A stretch of 64,000 nucleotides of DNA from Rhodanobacteraceae bacterium ZG21-1 (GCA_021390615.1 JAJEJU010000025.1:930001-994000), one strand, 5' to 3'; positions 49,491-58,874 are shown, counted from the stretch's first letter. The notes: generated by a model from the letters alone, not told the origin. Made by a program: numbers and translations.

Positions 49491-51301
49491 GCAGGATCTC
49501 GGGAAATGGATTCGGCCCGCTCGTGGGCAGGCAGGGAGAAATGGAAACGCGCGCCCTGGCCGGGCTCGGCCTCGGCCCAGACGCGACCGCCGTGACGCGC
49601 GATGATGCGGCGCACGTTGGCCAGGCCGATGCCGTTGCCGGGGAATTCGGAAGCGCGGTGCAGCCGCTGGAACACGCCGAACAGCTTGCCGGCGTACTGC
49701 ATGTCGAAGCCCGCGCCGTTGTCGGCCACGGTGAACTCATAGTCGCCGTCGCGGCCCCGCTGCGAGCCGACCTCGATCCGTCCGACCTCGCACTGGCCGG
49801 TGTACTTCACCGCATTGCTGAGCAGGTTCTGCCAGACGGTGCGCAGCATGTTCTCGTCGCCGATCACCACCGGCAGCGGCGAAATCCGCCATTCCAGTTC
49901 GCGCCCGCCCGCATCCATCTCGGCCAGTTCGCGCGCCTCCTCGACCAGCGACTGCATGTCCACCGAGCGCAGGCGCAGCGCGCCGCGGCCCAGGCGCGAG
50001 AACACCAGCAGGTCGTCGATCAGCTGCGCCATGCGACGCGAGGAGGTGGCGATCACCTCAAGATAGTGATGGGTTTTTTCGTCGGCCTGCTCGCCCAGGT
50101 GCTGGCTGAGCTTGCCGGCAAAACCGGCGATGTGCCGCAGCGGCGCGCGCAGGTCGTGCGACACCGAATAGCTGAAGGCTTCCAGCTCGCGGTTCACGTC
50201 GGAGATCTGCTCCATCTTGCCCTGCAGCTGGCGGTTCAGCTCGGTCACCTGCTGCTCGATCAGGGTGCGCGCAGTCACGTCGCTCACCGTGAGCAGCAGC
50301 ACCGGCGAGCCGTCCTGCTGGTAGTGCAGGCGGCGCGCATTGATCAGCACGTGTCGGTCGACGCCATCGACGGTGCGCTGGCGCAGCTCGTAGTCCCACA
50401 GCTCGCGGTCGCGCAGCAGCACGTCGTTGAGCCGCTGCAGCAGCGCCTTGTCGCTCCAGGCGCCCTCGCCGGTTTCGGCCAGCGGCCGCGACAGGGCGCG
50501 CTCCTGCTGCTGCGTGCCGTACAGCTCGCTGAAGGCGGCGTTGACCAGCAAGGTCTGCAGCTTGTCGTCGAGCAAGGCGATCGGCTCGCGCACCGCCTGC
50601 ACGATCAGCTGCGAGCGGGCGACTGCGACGCCTTCGCGCGCCTCGGCACGGCGACGCTGGCCGATCTGGCGCTCCGACACCACCACGATGATGCCCAGCA
50701 GCAGCAATTGCGCGACCGCGGCGATCGACAGCACCAGCCGGCTGTTGCGCGCATCGCGCTCGGCCACGTCGACGCGGCTCTTCAGCAGGTCGTCCTCGCT
50801 CTGCACGATCTTCTGGATCAGGCCGTCCATCTCGAACAGCGTGCCGGAGTCGTCCATCGCCGCACGCGCGCCGTCGACATTGCCCTGCTGGTAGCGCATG
50901 CCCGCCTGCGCCATCAGGCCGAGGCGACCGCCGATCACCGACTCCAGCGCGCCGATCTGCACCTGCTGGTTCGGGTTGTCGCGAGTGCTGGCGCGCAACT
51001 GCGCGATCAGGCCGCCCACATCCTGGCTGGCGCGCTGCACGCGCCTGGCCACCACCGGGCTCTGGTTGCCGGCCAGCATGCGGTACAGCGCCGCTTCGCT
51101 GTCGCGCACGTCGTAGGCGATGCGGTAGGTGAGCGCCTTCACCTCCATCGAATGAGTCACCCACACGCCGGCCTGCTGGGCCTGCAGGTTGGCGTTGCGC
51201 GCGATCAAGTAAGGCAGCGCCACGATCACCAGCACGGCGAACAGCAGGCTGCCGATTCGCCAGCGCAGGGCAAGCATGTCTTTCATCCACGGCAAGGCCA
51301 T
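49487..51301 (-). CDS. CHASE3-PAS sensor histidine kinase
   Basis: A 604-residue membrane kinase. Helix 1 at about 15-35 (GSLLFAVLVIVALPYLI), a periplasmic four-helix CHASE3-type sensor (about 40-185), helix 2 at about 190-210 (LVLSIAAVAQLLLLGIIVVV). A PAS domain (about 230-350) follows, then HisKA with SYSVSHDLRAPLRHIAGFAGKL and HATPase with NLLSNAVKYTG, DNGAGFDM and GNGIGLANVRRI, the phytochrome-like kinase type. The ATG at 51301 follows GAAGGTGG. It is coupled to the downstream Rcp1-like regulator by a 4-bp overlap. Signal sensed is unknown. Confidence 0.9.
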   Translation of the reverse strand: MALPWMKDMLALRWRIGSLLFAVLVIVALPYLIARNANLQAQQAGVWVTHSMEVKALTYRIAYDVRDSEAALYRMLAGNQSPVVARRVQRASQDVGGLIAQLRASTRDNPNQQVQIGALESVIGGRLGLMAQAGMRYQQGNVDGARAAMDDSGTLFEMDGLIQKIVQSEDDLLKSRVDVAERDARNSRLVLSIAAVAQLLLLGIIVVVSERQIGQRRRAEAREGVAVARSQLIVQAVREPIALLDDKLQTLLVNAAFSELYGTQQQERALSRPLAETGEGAWSDKALLQRLNDVLLRDRELWDYELRQRTVDGVDRHVLINARRLHYQQDGSPVLLLTVSDVTARTLIEQQVTELNRQLQGKMEQISDVNRELEAFSYSVSHDLRAPLRHIAGFAGKLSQHLGEQADEKTHHYLEVIATSSRRMAQLIDDLLVFSRLGRGALRLRSVDMQSLVEEARELAEMDAGGRELEWRISPLPVVIGDENMLRTVWQNLLSNAVKYTGQCEVGRIEVGSQRGRDGDYEFTVADNGAGFDMQYAGKLFGVFQRLHRASEFPGNGIGLANVRRIIARHGGRVWAEAEPGQGARFHFSLPAHERAESISRDPA

Positions 51302-51368
51302 GCGGCCACCTTCGCTACGACACACGACCTTGCATTCTTACACGTTTAAAAGGCTTGCCGTCACATTT

Positions 51369-53705
51369 TCACTTTTCGTACACGCTCATCGACGCGGGCC
51401 GCGCCGAGGTCGCCGAGCCCCAGCTGCGGTTCGGCTCGGCCTGCATCACGAAGTGCAGCTCGCCGCCGACCAGGATCTCGCCGTGACGCAGATACACGCG
51501 ATCCAGCGGCTTGCCGTTGAGGCTTACGCTACCGACATACGGATGCGCCTCGTCCAGGTGCTCGGCCGATACGGTGAAGTCGCGTCCGTTCGGCAGGTGG
51601 ATGGTCGCCCGCGGCAGGAACGGCCGGCCGATCGCGTACTCGTCGCTGGCCGGCGTCACCGGATAGAAGCCGAGCGCGGTGAACACGTACCACGCCGACA
51701 TCTGGCCGAGGTCGTCGTTGCCGACCAGGCCGTCGGGCCGCGCGTGGTACTGGCTGTCCATGATCTGCTTCAGCCGCTGCTGGGTCTTCCACGGCGCGCC
51801 GGCGTAGTCGTACAGGTAGGCGATGTGGTGGCTGGGCTCGTTGCCGTGCGCATACCAGCCGATCAGGCCGGTGATGTCTTCGACGTCCTTGAACAGCGCC
51901 GGGTCCACCTTGGCGTCGAACAGCTGGTCCAGCTTGGCGACGAAGCGCGCGTCGCCGCCCATCGCGCGGACCAGGCCGGCCACGTCCTGCGGCACATACC
52001 AGGAATACTGCCAGGCGTTGGCCTCGGTGTAGTCGCTGCCGTAGGCGGCCGAGGCCGGGTCGAACGGCTCGCGGAATTTGCCGTCGCTGAGCCGCGCGCG
52101 CATGAAGCCGGTCTTCGCGTCCCATACGTTGCGCCAGTTGCCGGCGCGCTTCTGGAAAGTGGCCGCGATGTCGCTGCGGCCCATCGCCTTGGCCATCTGC
52201 GCCAGCGACCAGTCGTCATAGGCGTATTCCTGGGTCTTCGAGCCCGCCTCCACTTCCTTGTCGATCGGCACGTAGCCCAGCTTCATGTAGTCGGCCAGGT
52301 CGCCGTACGGCCCGTAGCTGGCGCTGGCCACCATCGCCTGCAGCGCGCGGTCGGCGTCGAAGCCGCGCACGCCCTTGAGGTAGGCGTCCGCGATTACCGG
52401 CAGCGCGTGGTAGCCAGTCATGCACCAGGTCTCCAGGCCCTGGTAGGCCCACACCGGCAGGATGCCGAACGGACTGGCCTCACGCGCGGCGATCAGCGAG
52501 CGAATCAGCTGCGTGCTGAGGTCAGGCCGCAGCAACACCATCAAGGGCTCCTCGGCGCGGTAGACGTCCCACAGCGACCAGCTCGAGTAGAACTCGAAAT
52601 CGCCCTGGCCGTCGTGCGCGCGATGCACCTGGTGATCCGGTCCGCGGTACTCGCCGTTGACGTCCATGCTCAGCGTCGGCGCCAGCATGGTGTGATAGAG
52701 CGCGGTATAGAAACCGGTGCGCTGCTCGGCGCTGCCGTCCACGTCGATCGGCGCCAGCGCCTTGTTCCAGGCCGCGGTCGCCGCGCTGCGCTGCGCATCG
52801 AAATCCCAGCCCGCGCCGTCCTGGTCCAGGTTGGCGATGGCATTGGCCTCGCTCACCGGCGAAATTGCCACCTTCACCAGCAACGGCTTGCTCAGCGTGC
52901 CGAAGTCGAACACACCTTCCAGCGCGCGGCCGTTCTGCGCGTCCTGGTCCTGCGCCTGGTAGCCCGGTCCCTTGAAGCCCTTGTAGGGCAGCTCGGTCTC
53001 GCGCTGGTACAGGGTGCGCGACACCAGCGGCTGCGAGAAGCGCATGGCGAAGCACAGCTCGCGTCCGGGCGCCCAGCCGCGGGTGAGCCGGCAACCGGTG
53101 ACGGTGCCGTCGGCGCGCACGCGTAAATTGGCCCACAGCACCTTGCCCGGGTAGTCGTAAATGCTCGGGCGCAGGTCGAGCAGCAGATGCGCGGGCTTGC
53201 CCGCGGGGAAACTGTAGCGATGCCAGCCGACGCGGCGGCTGGCGGTGAGCTCGGCGCGCACGCCGTAGTCCTGCAGGGTCACCGCGTAGTAGCCGGGCTG
53301 GGCCTGCTCGCTCTGGTGCGAGAAGCGTGAGCGATAGCCGCTGCCCGGCTGGGCCGGATCGCCCGGTTCCAGCCGCACCTCGCCGCTGATCGGCATCACC
53401 AGCACGTCGCCCAGGTCCGAATGGCCCGAGCCGGAAAAATGCGTGTGCGAGAAGCCGAGCAGGCTGCCGTCGCCGTACTGGTAGCCGGCCGCCCACTTGT
53501 AGGCGTGCTTGAAATCCGGCATGGATGTATCGGGCGACAACTGGACCATCCCGAATGGTACGGTAGCGCCGGGGTAGGTATGTCCGTCACCGCCGGTGCC
53601 GATGCGCGGATCCACCGCGTCGGCGTGATCCGCGGCCAGCGCAGGCGCAGCGAGGGGAGACAGCAGGATGGCCAGCAGGGCGGACGCAAGCAGATGACGA
53701 CGCAT
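51369..53705 (-). CDS. Secreted GH92 alpha-mannosidase (1)
   Basis: A 778-residue exported exo-alpha-mannosidase, a calcium-dependent inverting family that trims mannose from N-glycans and yeast-type mannans. Signal peptide to about residue 24 (LSPLAAPALAA), then DAVDPRIGTGGDGHTYPGAT and PFGMVQLSPDTSMPDFKHAY. The catalytic barrel shows GHSDLGDVLVMPISG, FYSSWSLWDVYRAEEPL, GLIGWYAHGNEPSHHIAYLY and GNDDLGQMSAWYVFTALG. Start at 53705 (MRRHLLAS). Divergent from the LacI gene at 53862 with two matching operators in between. Antisense of the downstream LacI/MFS genes is also open in this frame, but only 51369-53705 has family character. Confidence 0.92.
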   Translation of the reverse strand: MRRHLLASALLAILLSPLAAPALAADHADAVDPRIGTGGDGHTYPGATVPFGMVQLSPDTSMPDFKHAYKWAAGYQYGDGSLLGFSHTHFSGSGHSDLGDVLVMPISGEVRLEPGDPAQPGSGYRSRFSHQSEQAQPGYYAVTLQDYGVRAELTASRRVGWHRYSFPAGKPAHLLLDLRPSIYDYPGKVLWANLRVRADGTVTGCRLTRGWAPGRELCFAMRFSQPLVSRTLYQRETELPYKGFKGPGYQAQDQDAQNGRALEGVFDFGTLSKPLLVKVAISPVSEANAIANLDQDGAGWDFDAQRSAATAAWNKALAPIDVDGSAEQRTGFYTALYHTMLAPTLSMDVNGEYRGPDHQVHRAHDGQGDFEFYSSWSLWDVYRAEEPLMVLLRPDLSTQLIRSLIAAREASPFGILPVWAYQGLETWCMTGYHALPVIADAYLKGVRGFDADRALQAMVASASYGPYGDLADYMKLGYVPIDKEVEAGSKTQEYAYDDWSLAQMAKAMGRSDIAATFQKRAGNWRNVWDAKTGFMRARLSDGKFREPFDPASAAYGSDYTEANAWQYSWYVPQDVAGLVRAMGGDARFVAKLDQLFDAKVDPALFKDVEDITGLIGWYAHGNEPSHHIAYLYDYAGAPWKTQQRLKQIMDSQYHARPDGLVGNDDLGQMSAWYVFTALGFYPVTPASDEYAIGRPFLPRATIHLPNGRDFTVSAEHLDEAHPYVGSVSLNGKPLDRVYLRHGEILVGGELHFVMQAEPNRSWGSATSARPASMSVYEK

Positions 53706-53725
53706 ACCTTGGATGATCTCCGTGA

Positions 53726-53741
53726 CTTGGATCGTTCTAAA
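53726..53741. promoter_or_regulatory. LacI-type operator 1 (CTTGGATCGTTCTAAA)
   Basis: CG-centred imperfect palindrome 21 bp upstream of the GH92 start. It shares 14 of 16 bases with operator 2 at 53828-53843. Their shared sequence and flanking positions identify them as binding sites of the divergent LacI-family regulator. Confidence 0.65.
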
Positions 53742-53827
53742 CGTATCGAACCTAGCAGTTGCCGTGGTACAACACATGCTGCGCTGCGTGATGTGATCGT
53801 CACGCCCAACTGGCATGCTCGAGAGTA

Positions 53828-53843
53828 TTTGGATCGTTCCAAA
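53828..53843. promoter_or_regulatory. LacI-type operator 2 (TTTGGATCGTTCCAAA)
   Basis: Nearly perfect palindrome (TTTGGA-TCGT-TCCAAA) ending 18 bp upstream of the LacI start, so it probably gives autoregulation and control of the downstream transporter-kinase-epimerase genes. About 102 bp separate its centre from operator 1, allowing possible looping. Confidence 0.7.
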
Positions 53844-53861
53844 GAGAGGCCGCTGTAGCCG

Positions 53862-54917
53862 ATGCCGAAAGCCACGCCTGTCCACCGCCAGATCACCCTG
53901 GCCGACATCGCCTCCGGCTGCGGCGTGTCGCGCGCCACGGTGTCCCTGGTACTGCGCGGCAGCCCCTTGGTCAACAAGAACACCCGCGCCCGGGTGGAAG
54001 CCGAGCTCAAGCGCCAAGGCTACGTCTACAACCGCGCCGCCGCCAACCTGCGCCGGCGCACCTCGTCCAGCATCGCGTTGGTGATCAACGAACTGGGCAA
54101 CCCCTACTTCGCCGAATTCGCCGCCGGCGTCGACGAGGCGCTGGGCAAGGCCGGCTTCGTCACCCTGCTCGGCAGCACCGGCGAATCGGCGGTGCGCGAG
54201 CAGGCCGTGCTCGGCTCGCTGATGGAGCACGGTCCGGGCGGCATCATCCTGTCGCCGGCCGAGGGCAGCGACGCGCGCCAGGTGCTGACCACGGTGGGTC
54301 CGCACGTGCCGCTGCTGCTGTTCAACCGCGAGCTGGACGACGAAGTCACCGAGATCAACCACTGGGACGTGCTGGCGCTGGACAACGTGCACGGCGCCCG
54401 GCTGGCCACCCAGCACCTGATCGAGCTGGGCCATCGGCGCATCGCCTTCTTCGGCGGCCATCGCGATTCCAGCTCGTGCCGGCAGCGCCGCGAGGGCTAC
54501 CAGCAGGCGATGCGCGACGCCGGGCTGCCGATCGAGCCGCGCTGGCTGATCGAAAGCTCGCCGACCCGCCTGGAAGCGGCACGCCAGGCCGGCGCACTGT
54601 TCGCGGTCGACCCCGCGCCGACTGCCGCGGTCTGCTACAACGACGCCGTCGCGCTCGGCCTGATGCTCGGCCTCAACCAGCGCGGCCGCCATCCCGGCCA
54701 CGACTTCGCGGTCACTGGCTTCGACGACATCGCCGAGGCCGAAGTCAGCGTACCGCCGCTGACCACGCTCGCCACCAAGCCGCGCGAACGCGGCCGCCAA
54801 GCCGCCGAGCTGATCATCCAGCGCCTGCACCACCCGAACACCAAGGCCACCCGCACCATCGCGCCGGTGCAGCTGGTGGTGCGCGAAAGCAGCTGTCCTC
54901 CCATCGTCACGCCCTGA
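53862..54917 (+). CDS. LacI-family regulator of the mannoside locus
   Basis: A 351-residue repressor. HTH at about residues 10-35 (ITLADIASGCGVSRATVSLVL), hinge NRAAANLRRRTSSS, effector domain with ALVINELGNPYFAEFAAGV, GHRRIAFFGGHRDSSSCRQR and AVTGFDDIAEAEVSVPPLTTL. Length is usual. First gene of the plus-strand run LacI-MFS-kinase-epimerase, followed by the transporter after 15 bp. Two matching operators lie in the divergent region toward the GH92 gene. Effector probably mannose or a derivative (inferred from context). Confidence 0.92.
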   Translation: MPKATPVHRQITLADIASGCGVSRATVSLVLRGSPLVNKNTRARVEAELKRQGYVYNRAAANLRRRTSSSIALVINELGNPYFAEFAAGVDEALGKAGFVTLLGSTGESAVREQAVLGSLMEHGPGGIILSPAEGSDARQVLTTVGPHVPLLLFNRELDDEVTEINHWDVLALDNVHGARLATQHLIELGHRRIAFFGGHRDSSSCRQRREGYQQAMRDAGLPIEPRWLIESSPTRLEAARQAGALFAVDPAPTAAVCYNDAVALGLMLGLNQRGRHPGHDFAVTGFDDIAEAEVSVPPLTTLATKPRERGRQAAELIIQRLHHPNTKATRTIAPVQLVVRESSCPPIVTP

Positions 54918-54932
54918 TCGCCGGAACACCGC

Positions 54933-56627
54933 ATGGCCCTCGCTCCGTCGCCGTCCAAACCGCTGTCTTCGTCTGCCGCCTCGCCGGCGAACGGCGACAC
55001 CCGCTACACCTATTCGCCGCTGGCGCTGGGCGTGCTCACCACGATCTTCTTCATGTGGGGCTTTCTCACCTGCCTCAACGACGTGCTGATCCCGCACCTG
55101 AAGCTGGTGTTCGAACTGAACTACGCACGTGCGATGCTGGTGCAGTTCACCTTCTTCGGCGCGTATTTCCTGATGTCGCTGCCGGCCGGCTGGCTGGTCA
55201 ACCGGCTGGGCTACAAGAAAGGCATCGTGGCCGGGCTGGCCATCGCCGCGCTCGGCGCCGCCGGCTTCTGGCCGGCCGCCACGCTGCATTCCTACGCCGC
55301 CTTCCTCGGCGCGCTGTTCGTGCTGGCCACCGGCATCACCGTGCTGCAGGTGGCCGCCAATCCCTACGTCGCCCTGCTCGGCCCCGAGGCCACCAGCTCC
55401 AGCCGGCTCACCCTGGCGCAGGCGCTGAACTCGCTGGGCACCACGCTGGCGCCGAAGTTCGGCGGCCTGCTGATCCTCACCGCCGCCGTCTCGGTGATTC
55501 CCGCCAGCGTGCACCAGGCGCCGGCCACGCAGCAGTTGGTCGACGCGATCAACCAGCAGGCGCCGACGCAGGCGCTGGCCGCCATGCACCAGGCCGCGCC
55601 GGATACGCTGACCGCCGCGCTCACCGACGCCTCCGCCGCGACCCTGGGCAAGCTGCCGGCCGCCGGCCTGGACGCCGAACTGGATCGCCTGACGCCCGCG
55701 CAACTCGGCGAGGTGCTGGCGGTGCTGCCGAACGCCCAACTGCTCACCGCGCTCAGTGCGCTGCCGCCGGCCCGCATGAACGCGCTGCCCGCCGACCCGC
55801 TGGCCAAGGCGCTGGAAAAACTTTCCTCCTCCAAGCTCGACGATGCCCAGGCCGCGCAATGGCAGCAGCTGCGCGAGCACCTGCCGGCAACCACCCAGGA
55901 CGGCCTGCGCCAGTTCCGCCAGCAGCAGGCCGACATCGTGAAGACGCCCTACGCCGGGCTGGCCGTCGTGCTGCTGCTGCTCGCCGCCGGGGTGTGGCTG
56001 TTCAAGCTGCCGGTGCTCAGCGGCACCGGCGATGCGGCGACGCACGAGCCCGCCAGCTTCGCCCAGGCGCTGGCGCATCGCCACGTACGCTACGGCGTGC
56101 TGGCGATCTTCTTCTACGTCGGCGCCGAGGTCGCCATCGGCAGCTTCCTGATCAGCTACCTCTCGCTGCCCGACATCGGCCACATGAGCGAGAACGAGGC
56201 CACCAGCTTCGTGGTGAAGTACTGGGGCGGCGCCATGCTCGGCCGCATCGTCGGCTCCGGCCTGGTGGCCAAGTTCTCGCCGCGCAAGCTGCTCGCCTTG
56301 TTCGCCGGCATCGCCGGCCTGCTGGTGCTCACCACCATGCTGAGCAAGGACAGCGTGGCGGTGTACAGCATCGTCGCCATCGGCCTGTTCAATTCGATCA
56401 TGTTCCCGACCATCTTCTCGCTCGGCATCGAGCGGCTGGGTCCGTTGACCAGCAAGGCTTCCAGCCTGCTGGTGATGGCCATCGTCGGCGGCGCGCTGAT
56501 CCCGTTCGCGCAGGGCGCACTGGCCGACCACATCGGCGTGCAGCACGCCTTCGTGCTGCCCCTGCTGTGCTACGCCTTCATCGTGTTCTACGGCCTCAGC
56601 GGCTCGAAGATCCACGAGCAATCCTGA
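54933..56627 (+). CDS. GluP/FucP-type hexose MFS transporter with large central insertion
   Basis: A 564-residue inner-membrane sugar-proton symporter. Signature of the glucose/galactose porter group: FFMWGFLTCLNDVLIPHLK (about 39-57), VLQVAANPYVALLGPEATSSSRLTLAQ (in part), NSLGTTLAPKFGGLLIL. The C-terminal half has FFYVGAEVAIGSFLISYLSLP and LFNSIMFPTIFSLGIE. Between about residues 188 and 335 is an Ala/Leu/Pro/Gln-rich soluble stretch of roughly 150 residues, where relatives have about 30-40, so about 110 residues are extra. It is predicted helical and lies between the two membrane halves. Likely imports mannose released by the GH92 enzymes. Confidence 0.9.
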   Translation: MALAPSPSKPLSSSAASPANGDTRYTYSPLALGVLTTIFFMWGFLTCLNDVLIPHLKLVFELNYARAMLVQFTFFGAYFLMSLPAGWLVNRLGYKKGIVAGLAIAALGAAGFWPAATLHSYAAFLGALFVLATGITVLQVAANPYVALLGPEATSSSRLTLAQALNSLGTTLAPKFGGLLILTAAVSVIPASVHQAPATQQLVDAINQQAPTQALAAMHQAAPDTLTAALTDASAATLGKLPAAGLDAELDRLTPAQLGEVLAVLPNAQLLTALSALPPARMNALPADPLAKALEKLSSSKLDDAQAAQWQQLREHLPATTQDGLRQFRQQQADIVKTPYAGLAVVLLLLAAGVWLFKLPVLSGTGDAATHEPASFAQALAHRHVRYGVLAIFFYVGAEVAIGSFLISYLSLPDIGHMSENEATSFVVKYWGGAMLGRIVGSGLVAKFSPRKLLALFAGIAGLLVLTTMLSKDSVAVYSIVAIGLFNSIMFPTIFSLGIERLGPLTSKASSLLVMAIVGGALIPFAQGALADHIGVQHAFVLPLLCYAFIVFYGLSGSKIHEQS

Positions 56628-56685
56628 CGACTCCACCACGGGCGGGCGGCGCAGCGGCCCGTCTCTCATTGCAAGAAACCACATC

Positions 56686-57666
56686 ATGACCATGCGACCC
56701 GTACTGTGCTTCGGCGAGGCACTGATCGACTTCCACGCCGAAGGCAAGGACGCGAACGGCCACGCCCGCGCCTACCTTCCCTACGCCGGCGGCGCGCCGG
56801 CCAACGTCGCGGTGGCGGCCGCCAAGCTCGGCGGACATGCTCGTTTCGCCGGCATGCTCAGCACCGACCCCTTCGGCGATTTCCTGCTGGACAGCCTGCA
56901 GCACGCCGGCGTCGACACCCGCGACGTGGTGCGTACCGATCAAGCGAACACCGCGCTGGCCTTCGTCACCCTCGACGCGCACAGCGAACGCAGCTTCAGT
57001 TTCTACCGCCCGCCCGCCGCCGACCTGCTATTCCGTCCGCAGCATTTCCGCCACGACGCCTTTCATGACGTGGCGGTGTTCCATGTCTGCTCCAACAGCC
57101 TCACCGAGCCGGAACTGGCCGCCACCACCTGCGAAGGCATGCGCCGCGCACACGCGGCCGGCGCGCTGGTCAGCTTCGACCTCAACCTGCGCCCCGCGCT
57201 GTGGCCGCACGACGTGGAGCCGCTGCCGCATCTGTGGCCGGCGCTGCAGCTGGCCGACGTGGTCAAGCTCAGCGCCGAGGAATTCGCCTACCTCGCGGTG
57301 GACGGCGAGCAGGCCGCGCTGGACCGATTGTGGGAAGGCCGCGCCAAGCTGCTGGTGGTCACCGACGCCGGCAATCCGCTGCGCTGGTTCCATCCCGATG
57401 CCGAGGGCGAACTGCCCAGCTACCGCGTGCAGGCGATCGATTCCAACGCCGCCGGCGACGCCTTCGTCGGCGGCCTGCTGTGCCAGCTGGCCCAGCTCGA
57501 CGGCGGCGCCGAGCAGGTGCAGTTGCTGGTCGACCAGCTGCCGCGCCTGCATGCGCTGCTGCGCTACGCCTCCGCCTGCGGCGCGCTGGCGGTGACCCGC
57601 CAGGGCTCGTTCTCCGCCATGCCCACCGACGACGAAGTGCGTTCCTTCATGGAGAGCCACGCATGA
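56686..57666 (+). CDS. PfkB-family sugar kinase, probable fructokinase
   Basis: A 326-residue ribokinase-fold kinase. N-terminal LCFGEALIDFHAEG, substrate-site YAGGAPANVAVAAAKLGG, and the C-terminal anion-hole motif DSNAAGDAFVGGLL, where the usual GAGD is AAGD with the catalytic Asp kept. The overall pattern matches bacterial fructokinases. Its stop overlaps the epimerase start (ATGA), so the two are coupled. If the epimerase makes fructose from mannose, this enzyme would yield fructose-6-phosphate. Confidence 0.87.
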   Translation: MTMRPVLCFGEALIDFHAEGKDANGHARAYLPYAGGAPANVAVAAAKLGGHARFAGMLSTDPFGDFLLDSLQHAGVDTRDVVRTDQANTALAFVTLDAHSERSFSFYRPPAADLLFRPQHFRHDAFHDVAVFHVCSNSLTEPELAATTCEGMRRAHAAGALVSFDLNLRPALWPHDVEPLPHLWPALQLADVVKLSAEEFAYLAVDGEQAALDRLWEGRAKLLVVTDAGNPLRWFHPDAEGELPSYRVQAIDSNAAGDAFVGGLLCQLAQLDGGAEQVQLLVDQLPRLHALLRYASACGALAVTRQGSFSAMPTDDEVRSFMESHA

Positions 57667-58868
57667 GCGGCATCGACTTCCCGGACTTCCACTCGCCCGA
57701 GACGCTGCGCGCGCACATCGCCAAGACCATGGCGTTCTACCATCCGCGCGCGATCGACCCGGCCGGCGGTTTCTATCACTACTTCAAGGACGACGGCACG
57801 GTCTACGACCACAGCCATCGGCACCTGGTCAGCAGCACGCGCTTCGTCTTCAACTACGCGATGGCCGCGCGCGAATTCGATCAGCCGGAATATCTCGAAG
57901 CCGCACGCCACGGGCTGCGCTACCTGCGTGAGGTGCACCGCGACCCGCTCACCGGCGGCTATGCCTGGACCCTGCGCGACGGTCAGCCGGAAGACCGCAC
58001 CAACCACGCCTATGGCCTGGCCTTCGTGCTGCTCGCCTATGCCACCGCGCGCAAGGCCGGCATCGCCGAGGCCGCGCCCTGGATGGGCGAGACCTGGGAG
58101 CTGCTCGAGCGCCACTTCTGGGATGCCGAGGCCGGGTTGTACCGCGACGAGGCCGACGCGAACTGGCAGTTCAGCGACTACCGCGGCCAGAACGCCAACA
58201 TGCATATGTGCGAGGCGATGCTGGCGGCCTACCAGGCCAGCGACGAGGTGTGCTACCTCGACCGCGCCCTGCTGCTGGCCGACCACATGACCCGCCGCCA
58301 GGCCGCCCAGGCCGACGGCCTGGTGTGGGAGCACTACGACACGCAGTGGAAGATCGACTGGGATTATCACCGCGACGATCCCAAGCACCTGTTCCGCCCC
58401 TGGGGTTTCCAGCCCGGCCACCAGACCGAATGGGCCAAGCTGCTGCTGATCCTGGAGCCGCTGCTGCTGGAACGCGGGCGCGAGGAAAAATGGCTGGTGC
58501 CCACCGCACGCCACCTGTTCGACACCGCCCTGGCGCGTGCCTGGGACGGCCGCTACGGCGGCATCTGCTACGGCTTCGCGCCGGACGGCAGCGTGTGCGA
58601 CGACGACAAGTATTTCTGGGTGCAGGCCGAATCGCTGGCCGCCGCCGCGCTGCTGCATGCGCGCACTGGCCTGACCGTGTACGACGACTGGTACGAACAG
58701 CTGTGGCGCTACAGTTGGGAGCATATGGTCGATCACCAGTACGGCGCCTGGTACCGCATCCTCACCCGCGACAACCGCAAGTACAGCGACGAGAAGAGCC
58801 CGGCCGGCAAGACCGATTACCACACTATGGGCGCCTGCTACGAAGTGCTCGCCCTGCTGCGTTCCTAA
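57663..58868 (+). CDS. AGE-family sugar epimerase/isomerase, probable mannose isomerase
   Basis: A 401-residue (alpha/alpha)6-barrel enzyme of the N-acylglucosamine 2-epimerase superfamily. Visible: RHLVSSTRFVFNYAMAAREF, RTNHAYGLAFVLLAYATARK, NANMHMCEAMLAAYQAS, and RPWGFQPGHQTEWAKLLLIL with the catalytic His-containing GHQTEW. The closest functional groups are D-mannose isomerase (YihS/ManI type) and cellobiose 2-epimerase. Context with mannosidases and a fructokinase favours mannose to fructose. Coupled to the kinase by a 4-bp overlap. Confidence 0.87.
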   Translation: MSGIDFPDFHSPETLRAHIAKTMAFYHPRAIDPAGGFYHYFKDDGTVYDHSHRHLVSSTRFVFNYAMAAREFDQPEYLEAARHGLRYLREVHRDPLTGGYAWTLRDGQPEDRTNHAYGLAFVLLAYATARKAGIAEAAPWMGETWELLERHFWDAEAGLYRDEADANWQFSDYRGQNANMHMCEAMLAAYQASDEVCYLDRALLLADHMTRRQAAQADGLVWEHYDTQWKIDWDYHRDDPKHLFRPWGFQPGHQTEWAKLLLILEPLLLERGREEKWLVPTARHLFDTALARAWDGRYGGICYGFAPDGSVCDDDKYFWVQAESLAAAALLHARTGLTVYDDWYEQLWRYSWEHMVDHQYGAWYRILTRDNRKYSDEKSPAGKTDYHTMGACYEVLALLRS

Positions 58869-58874
58869 GTCAGA

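Noticed and set aside
51369..56747. A single 1792-codon open frame on the minus strand
   Set aside because: Only 51369-53705 encodes GH92. The upstream 3 kb is antisense to the LacI and MFS genes, has low-complexity Gln/Ala/His-rich translation and no motif; open antisense frames are common at this GC content.
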